This document shows positions 60,252 through 64,000 of a stretch of DNA of 64,000 nt, in pieces; positions within the stretch are counted from its first letter, which is position 1, and each line of letters opens with the position of its first letter. The stretch lies in contig NZ_JAIGNR010000002.1 of assembly GCF_019711595.1 (NCBI RefSeq), forward strand, positions 248,001-312,000, in the 5' to 3' direction. The DNA comes from Qipengyuania sphaerica (lineage in GTDB: Bacteria > Pseudomonadota > Alphaproteobacteria > Sphingomonadales > Sphingomonadaceae). The translations under genes were made by a program, and so were the position numbers. The notes below the pieces were generated by a model. It was not told the origin of the DNA. It did no database searches and saw nothing but the letters and a program-made list of their open reading frames with translations.

Positions 60252-60488
60252 ATGTTCGAACCTACGATCATCATTGCAGCAGCAAGCCTGACCGGCCTGC
60301 TGATCGTGGCCGCGGCCATGCTACGCGGCTGGCAGGGCTGGCTGGAACTCAAGCGTTCCGAACTGGAGGGACATACTGGCCCTCGCTCCGAGGAAGGCTC
60401 ATCGATGGGCGCAGCCAGGATCGAGCTTGCCGACCTGAAGGAACGGATAAAGAAGCTCGAAGCCATCGCCAGCGGGGTCGACCTGTGA
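60252..60488 (+). CDS. PspB-like small membrane protein, array member 6
   Basis: A 78-residue protein, the shortest. The helix is IIIAAASLTGLLIVAAAMLRG. An acidic linker (EGHTGPRSEEGSS) leads to the coiled coil ARIELADLKERIKKLEAIAS, which ends there; the Q-I-E-x-L-R-D segment of the others is missing. Its TGA overlaps the GTG of the 58-aa gene. This looks like a truncated or diverged copy. The family relation is weaker than for members 1-5. Confidence 0.7.
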   Translation: MFEPTIIIAAASLTGLLIVAAAMLRGWQGWLELKRSELEGHTGPRSEEGSSMGAARIELADLKERIKKLEAIASGVDL

Positions 60489-60661
60489 TCCAGCGCGGCT
60501 CCGAAGTCGCCAAGGTCGGTATCGGCATGGGCAGCGCCATTGCGATTGCGATCTCGTGGACCAAGAACCAGTCGATCCTGTGGGCCATCTTCCATGGCTT
60601 CATCAGCTGGATTTACGTTATTTATCATGCTTTCACCCGCCCTGGAGGACTTGTCGGCTGA
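60485..60661 (+). CDS. Conserved-looking 58-aa membrane protein after the PspB-like array
   Basis: A 58-residue protein starting GTG in the stop of member 6. It reads VIQRGSEVAKVGIGMGSAIA, then a hydrophobic stretch with ISWTKNQSILWAIFHGFISW and IYVIYHAFTRP. This resembles small proteins of many bacteria that carry SILWAIxHGxxSWxYVIYY-like sequence, which I recall only as hypothetical. It probably has one or two membrane segments. Overlap and strand place it in the psp operon. I cannot suggest a function. Confidence 0.75.
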   Translation: MIQRGSEVAKVGIGMGSAIAIAISWTKNQSILWAIFHGFISWIYVIYHAFTRPGGLVG

Positions 60662-60704
60662 GCGCGATGGACGAGAGCGGCCAGCCCCGCTAGAGGCCGC
60701 CTCC

Positions 60705-61112
60705 ATGCGATCGCTCGATGATATCCGCGAAGAATACGAGTTCCTCGAAGGCGACGAACGCTATCGCCTGCTGATCGAACTCGGCCGCGAGCTGGACGAA
60801 ATGCCGGCCGCATTGAAGACCGACGCGACGCTGGTCCGCGGCTGTTCCGCGCAGGTCTGGGTCTATCCTACCGGAGAAGCCGACAAGCTCCATTTCCTTG
60901 CCGACAGCAATGCCGCGATCACCAAGGGCATCGTGGCGCTGGTCATATCCGCCGTGCAGGATCGTCCCGCCAAGGAGGTCGCCGAGATGGACATTCACGG
61001 CGTTCTGGAGCCCTTCGACCTGAAGAACCAGCTATCTAGTAACCGCACGCAGGGCGTCCCGAACATGATTGCCCTCGTCAGGGAACACGCCGCCAGGATC
61101 GCGGCCGCCTGA
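60705..61112 (+). CDS. sufE: SufE-family Fe-S cluster sulfur acceptor
   Basis: A 135-residue SufE, which accepts sulfur from SufS during Fe-S cluster assembly. The active cysteine is C47 in VRGCSAQVWVYP, and YEFLEGDERYRLLIELGREL and FDLKNQLSSNRTQGVPNM are family segments. The start is MRSLDDIREEYEFL; an ATG further upstream in frame exists but has no similarity. It lies 43 bases after the 58-aa membrane protein gene, and the DUF454 gene begins one base after its stop. Fe-S assembly has no obvious tie to phage shock, so co-transcription may be incidental. Confidence 0.93.
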   Translation: MRSLDDIREEYEFLEGDERYRLLIELGRELDEMPAALKTDATLVRGCSAQVWVYPTGEADKLHFLADSNAAITKGIVALVISAVQDRPAKEVAEMDIHGVLEPFDLKNQLSSNRTQGVPNMIALVREHAARIAAA

Positions 61113-61113
61113 C

Positions 61114-61461
61114 ATGCGGATGCTTTACCGCGTCCTGGGCTATATCGCGGTAGCACTCGGTGCGATTGGCGCTTTCCTGCCGATCATGCCGACGGTCCCG
61201 TTCCTCCTTCTGGCGGTCTATTTTTTCGCCCGCTCCAGCCCGGAACTGGAAAAGAAGATCCTCGATCATCCGCATTGGGGGCCGCAGGTTCTCGACTGGC
61301 GCGAACGGCGAGCCATCAGCCGCCGTTCGAAAACCATGGCCATCGGCGCCATGGCGACCGGCGCAGTGGTTACCTACTTCACGCTCGGGCATCCATGGTA
61401 CTGGATATCGGTCGCAATCCTTGTCGTAGCAGGAAGCTGGATCGCCACGCGAAACGAGTGA
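61114..61461 (+). CDS. DUF454 (YbaN-type) membrane protein
   Basis: A 115-residue protein with three short membrane helices. MLYRVLGYIAVALGAIGAFLP, IMPTVPFLLLAVYFFARSSP and HPWYWISVAILVVAGSW match the YbaN/DUF454 pattern, including the conserved LPxxPTxPFLLLA segment. It is close behind sufE (one-base gap). The function is unknown; in E. coli the family is an inner membrane protein. The start is MRMLYRVLG, since the longer frame has no hydrophobic extension of interest. Confidence 0.88.
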   Translation: MRMLYRVLGYIAVALGAIGAFLPIMPTVPFLLLAVYFFARSSPELEKKILDHPHWGPQVLDWRERRAISRRSKTMAIGAMATGAVVTYFTLGHPWYWISVAILVVAGSWIATRNE

Positions 61462-61533
61462 TTTCAGGAACAGCAGGCGGTGTAAGCCGTTGATCCTGCA
61501 TACGACGGGAGGGCGAACGAAAGGACACTCTCC

Positions 61534-61692
61534 ATGGCAATTCTCATCCTGATCGCAACGATCCTGCTTCCCCCGCTCGGCGTTGCCGCCAAGCACGGGC
61601 TCGGCAAGACCACGATCATCAACCTCGTGCTAACGCTGCTCGGTTTCATTCCGGGCCTCATTCACGGGCTCTACGTGAATTACGCGAGGTAG
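61534..61692 (+). CDS. YqaE/Pmp3-type proteolipid
   Basis: A 52-residue protein of the YqaE/PMP3 family. MAILILIATILLPPLGVAAK and TTIINLVLTLLGFIPGLIHG form two helices with the short LPPLGV turn diagnostic of the family, ending LYVNYAR. Such proteins accumulate under salt or membrane stress. A GGGAGGG precedes it by about 25 bases, and a weaker AAGGA lies closer. It converges on the neighbouring gene with a nine-base gap. Confidence 0.9.
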   Translation: MAILILIATILLPPLGVAAKHGLGKTTIINLVLTLLGFIPGLIHGLYVNYAR

Positions 61693-61701
61693 CGCAGAAT
61701 T

Positions 61702-62109
61702 CTAGCTGATTACGGAGGTCGGGACTGTTTCGGCAGTCTCGGCCTCTTGTGCTGCGGTCGCTTCTATCTCGCGGTGCATTTCGAAAGTCCCGTTCATATC
61801 CAGCAGGCTCCACACTCCCGTGACGGAATTCCCGTCCGAAGAGAACTTGCCGACGTAATCGACGGGATTTTCGTAACCGTGCGGCGGATCGATATAGGCC
61901 TTCGTGAAATCCACAGACCCGCCACTCCGGTGCCCGGTGCACCTCGCTTCGATCATGCTCGCGGGACGATAGAGGTCGGGCTCGATGATCGATCCCGAGA
62001 AAGCGCCTCCGGCATCGGCCAGCCTGGCCCTGAACGGTGTAGCGCCCTCGCCGCCGGGATAGGCAAAAGTACCTTCCCATTCGCCGGTGAGGTTGTGGGG
62101 ATCGCCGAT
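61702..62109 (-). CDS. Small beta-rich hypothetical protein with a probable ATC start codon
   Basis: A 135-codon frame on the minus strand. Strand-like sequence GDPHNLTGEWEGTFAYPGGE, then GGAFSGSIIEPDLYRPASMI, VDFTKAYIDPPHGYENPVDY and GTFEMHREIE looks like one continuous lipocalin-like domain. The only in-frame ATG (61956) would delete half of it. No ATG, GTG or TTG occurs before. ATC at 62109 follows a GGAG at nine bases and four bases after the crtZ stop, so translation may start there. Sequence error is the alternative. Its family is unknown to me. Confidence 0.65.
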   Translation of the reverse strand: MGDPHNLTGEWEGTFAYPGGEGATPFRARLADAGGAFSGSIIEPDLYRPASMIEARCTGHRSGGSVDFTKAYIDPPHGYENPVDYVGKFSSDGNSVTGVWSLLDMNGTFEMHREIEATAAQEAETAETVPTSVIS

Positions 62110-62113
62110 CGCT

Positions 62114-62632
62114 TCAGGCTCCGGCGCTTTCGCGGACGACTGCCTCTCCGGCCTCGCGCTGACGCTTCAGTTCGGCCTTCAATTTTGCCGGGTCGCGCGC
62201 GAAAACGAAGCCGAAGCTCACTCCGCCCTCCTTGCCGATGGTGGCGTGATGCAGCTTGTGTGCCTGGACCAGCCGCTTGGCGTAGCCCTTCTTAGGCACC
62301 CAGCGGAAATAGCGCTGGTGGACCAGCCCGTCGTGCACCAGCGTGTAAATGATACCGTAGAGCATGATGCCGAGACCGATCCATGTCGCCGGCCACCATG
62401 CAGCATCCCCCAATACCCATTCGCTCCCCAGCGCGAACATCGAAATGCTCATTGCCGCGCCGACGACGGCGTAGAGGTCGTTTTTTTCGAGGACATTGTC
62501 ATGCGGCTCGTGGTGGTCGCGGTGCCAGCCCCAGCCGAAGCCGTGCATGATGTACTTGTGGCTCGCCCATGCGACCCACTCCATTGCGAGAACGCTCGCC
62601 AAAACGATCAGGATGGGGCCGAGAAATTGCAT
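62114..62632 (-). CDS. crtZ: Beta-carotene 3-hydroxylase (CrtZ-type)
   Basis: A 172-residue membrane di-iron hydroxylase that adds 3-hydroxyl groups to beta-carotene rings, making zeaxanthin. All four histidine boxes are present: HKYIMHG, HRDHHEPH, HDGLVHQRY and HKLHHA. Membrane helices lie at the start (LGPILIVLASVLAMEWVAW) and in the middle (IGLGIMLYGIIYTLV). The start is MQFLGPIL. Sphingomonads and erythrobacters use this step for zeaxanthin or astaxanthin-type pigments. Only the ATC-start gene is adjacent; no other crt gene is in the window. Confidence 0.93.
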   Translation of the reverse strand: MQFLGPILIVLASVLAMEWVAWASHKYIMHGFGWGWHRDHHEPHDNVLEKNDLYAVVGAAMSISMFALGSEWVLGDAAWWPATWIGLGIMLYGIIYTLVHDGLVHQRYFRWVPKKGYAKRLVQAHKLHHATIGKEGGVSFGFVFARDPAKLKAELKRQREAGEAVVRESAGA

Positions 62633-62670
62633 GACGGTAATATAGGCGCTCGATCCGCGCCGCGCAAAGC

Positions 62671-63090
62671 CTAGTCTGCGGCCCGCACCTTGCGAGGGAT
62701 GCCGAAGAATTTCTCCGCCACTTCTGCGCTGATGCGCGCGGGGCGGTGTGTGTCGCTATCGAGGCAGCACCACATGCTCTTCACCTCGGCCAGCACATCC
62801 TCGCCGCGGCGAATCACAGTATTGTAGAAACTGCGCGCCCCCTTGATCTTCTCGAGCACGGTTTCGGCGATCACCTCGTCGTCGAGGAACGCCGGCTTGC
62901 GATAGGTGATCTCGTGCTTGAGCGCGACCCACGCCTTGCTCGCCACTTCCTCTGCCGGGGCCAGCTTTTGCCAGTGCGCGAGCACCGTGTCCTGCACCCA
63001 GTTCAGGTAGCGCGCATTGTTCACGTGCCCCATGAAATCGATATCGGCGGGCAGGACCTTGATCGGAAAGGAGAATGGCTTTGCTGACAT
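62671..63090 (-). CDS. 4-hydroxybenzoyl-CoA-type hotdog thioesterase
   Basis: A 139-residue acyl-CoA thioesterase. LPADIDFMGHVNNARYLNWV carries the catalytic aspartate of this class. ALKHEITYRKPAFLDDEVIA and RSFYNTVIRRGEDVLAEVKS follow the hotdog core. It is separated from crtZ by 38 bases on the same strand. Its substrate is unknown, probably a medium or aromatic acyl-CoA. Confidence 0.88.
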   Translation of the reverse strand: MSAKPFSFPIKVLPADIDFMGHVNNARYLNWVQDTVLAHWQKLAPAEEVASKAWVALKHEITYRKPAFLDDEVIAETVLEKIKGARSFYNTVIRRGEDVLAEVKSMWCCLDSDTHRPARISAEVAEKFFGIPRKVRAAD

Positions 63091-63180
63091 GAGTGTAAGT
63101 AAAGCACAGAAAGGTTACCTTTGGAAGACTCTGGATTTGCCTTTTTGCCTCTGTCCCGATCCGGGAGCACAAAGCCTCGC

Positions 63181-64000
63181 ATGCCGACAAATCCGCGCAC
63201 ACTTTACGAGAAAATCTGGGACGCCCATGTCGTCGAACGGCAGGAGGACGGCACCTGCCTCATTTATATCGACCGGCATCTCGTCCACGAGGTGACCAGC
63301 CCGCAGGCGTTCGAGGCGCTGCGCATAGCAGGCCGCAAGGTGCGCCGTCCCGACCTGACGCTGGCAGTTCCGGACCACAATCTGCCTACTACCCCGCGCA
63401 CCGCTCCAGACGGTTCGCGCCTGCCGATCGCCGACAAGCAAAGCGCCGCCCAGCTCGCCGCGCTTGAGGCCAACGCTCCTGCCTTCGGGATCGATTATAT
63501 CGACGCGGTCGCGCCCGAGCAGGGCATCGTCCACGTCGTGGGGCCCGAGCAGGGATTCTCGCTTCCCGGCACGACCATTGTCTGCGGCGATAGCCACACG
63601 GCAGCGCATGGCGGGATCGGCGCTCTGGCTTTCGGGATCGGGACCAGCGAGGTCGAGCACGTGCTCGCCACCCAAACGCTGCTCCTGCGGCCGAGCAAGA
63701 CGATGGAGGTGCGCGTCGAGGGCGAGCTCGGCCCGGGTGTCACGCCCAAGGATCTCATCCTCCACATCATCGGCGTGATCGGCACGGCGGGAGGAACCGG
63801 CCATGTCATCGAATATCGCGGACGCGTGTTTGAGGAAATGAGCGTCGAGGGCCGCCTCACGGTCTGCAACATGAGTATCGAAGGCGGCGCACGTGCGGGG
63901 CTGATTGCGCCGGACGACACCGTGTTCCGTTACCTCAATGGTCGACCCTACTCGCCATCGGGCGAGGCTTGGGAGAAGGCCGTCGCCTGGTGGCGCTCGC
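63181..64000 (+). CDS. leuC: 3-isopropylmalate dehydratase large subunit (5' part)
   Basis: The first 273 codons of LeuC, cut by the window end. [12 protein letters not shown] starts the protein, [25 protein letters not shown]-type ([11 protein letters not shown]), [20 protein letters not shown] and [20 protein letters not shown] are all family sequence. The aconitase-like enzyme isomerises 2-isopropylmalate in leucine synthesis using a [4Fe-4S] cluster; two of the three cluster cysteines would lie beyond the window. The promoter is in the 90-base gap to the divergent thioesterase. Confidence 0.95.
   Translation, partial: MPTNPRTLYEKIWDAHVVERQEDGTCLIYIDRHLVHEVTSPQAFEALRIAGRKVRRPDLTLAVPDHNLPTTPRTAPDGSRLPIADKQSAAQLAALEANAPAFGIDYIDAVAPEQGIVHVVGPEQGFSLPGTTIVCGDSHTAAHGGIGALAFGIGTSEVEHVLATQTLLLRPSKTMEVRVEGELGPGVTPKDLILHIIGVIGTAGGTGHVIEYRGRVFEEMSVEGRLTVCNMSIEGGARAGLIAPDDTVFRYLNGRPYSPSGEAWEKAVAWWRS

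Noticed and set aside
55756..60661. Prophage or phage remnant suggested by the phage-shock name
   Set aside because: No integrase, portal, terminase, capsid or tail gene is present. PspF-PspABC is an envelope-stress system of the host.
60540..60704. Extended N-terminus for SufE from upstream in-frame ATG codons
   Set aside because: The upstream codons overlap the 58-aa membrane protein gene and have no SufE similarity. MRSLDDIREEYEFL fits the family start.

Overview
The window reads as an ordinary, gene-dense stretch of chromosome from a GC-rich alphaproteobacterium, most likely Sphingomonadales and plausibly Erythrobacteraceae. Supporting signs are the cell-cycle regulator GcrA, a PTS-Ntr type EIIA/HPr pair behind RapZ, a direct-repeat LexA box of the GAAC-N7-GAAC type, the split sulfur operon with DUF2849 and DUF934, and a CrtZ-type carotenoid hydroxylase. 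The species itself is inferred. I see no insertion sequence, prophage, integrase, CRISPR array or rRNA. Two tRNAs are present, Val-UAC and Ala-CGC. No gene-free stretch exceeds 300 bases.

Layout. 0-2.5 kb: end of rapZ, EIIA-Man, HPr, an RNA 2'-O-methyltransferase, a lipoprotein and a PilZ protein. 2.6-11 kb: rmuC with a LexA box, recR-def divergent from fmt-truA, an M28 peptidase, an MDR oxidoreductase, asparaginase and tRNA-Val. 11-15.3 kb (minus strand): cydAB with a DUF2474 subunit, a TauE/SafE exporter and a TlpA-like lipoprotein. 15.3-19 kb: a coupled argH - small LptM-like lipoprotein - lysA - siroheme dehydrogenase operon. 19-25.6 kb: a pseudo-receiver/winged-helix regulator with its own LexA-like box, divergent from obgE-proB-SDR, then a membrane protein, a redoxin/2OG-oxygenase fusion and a lipoprotein. 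25.6-33.9 kb (minus strand): a sulfur block with cobA-DUF2849-cysI-DUF934-cysH, an MscS channel, cystathionine beta-lyase and a rhodanese. 34-39 kb: queF, DUF1499, tRNA-Ala, an ABC-2 permease, gcrA, a diguanylate cyclase and a spermidine-synthase-like protein.

39-55 kb carries the conserved translation/RNA cluster rimP-nusA-ylxR-infB ... rbfA ... truB-rpsO-pnp on the minus strand. It is interrupted by a thioesterase, DUF1697, a tail-anchored protein, an AbgT transporter, thymidine kinase, DUF1963 and an M50 protease.

55.7-61 kb is the most interesting part: an enlarged phage-shock (envelope stress) locus. pspF is divergent from a well-matched sigma-54 promoter that drives a 50-aa membrane peptide, then pspA, pspB and pspC. 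These are followed by six consecutive tiny one-helix proteins that share the PspB-type C-terminal coiled coil, and a 58-aa membrane protein. sufE, DUF454 and a YqaE-type proteolipid follow. The tandem PspB-like array and the leading small peptide are the best candidates for an undescribed variation on a known system.

The window ends with a beta-rich small protein lacking a canonical start codon, crtZ, a thioesterase and the 5' part of leuC. Four convergent gene pairs overlap by exactly four bases at their stop codons, and most tandem genes are coupled by ATGA/GTGA/TGATG overlaps. Transcription here appears densely packed, with few intrinsic terminators.
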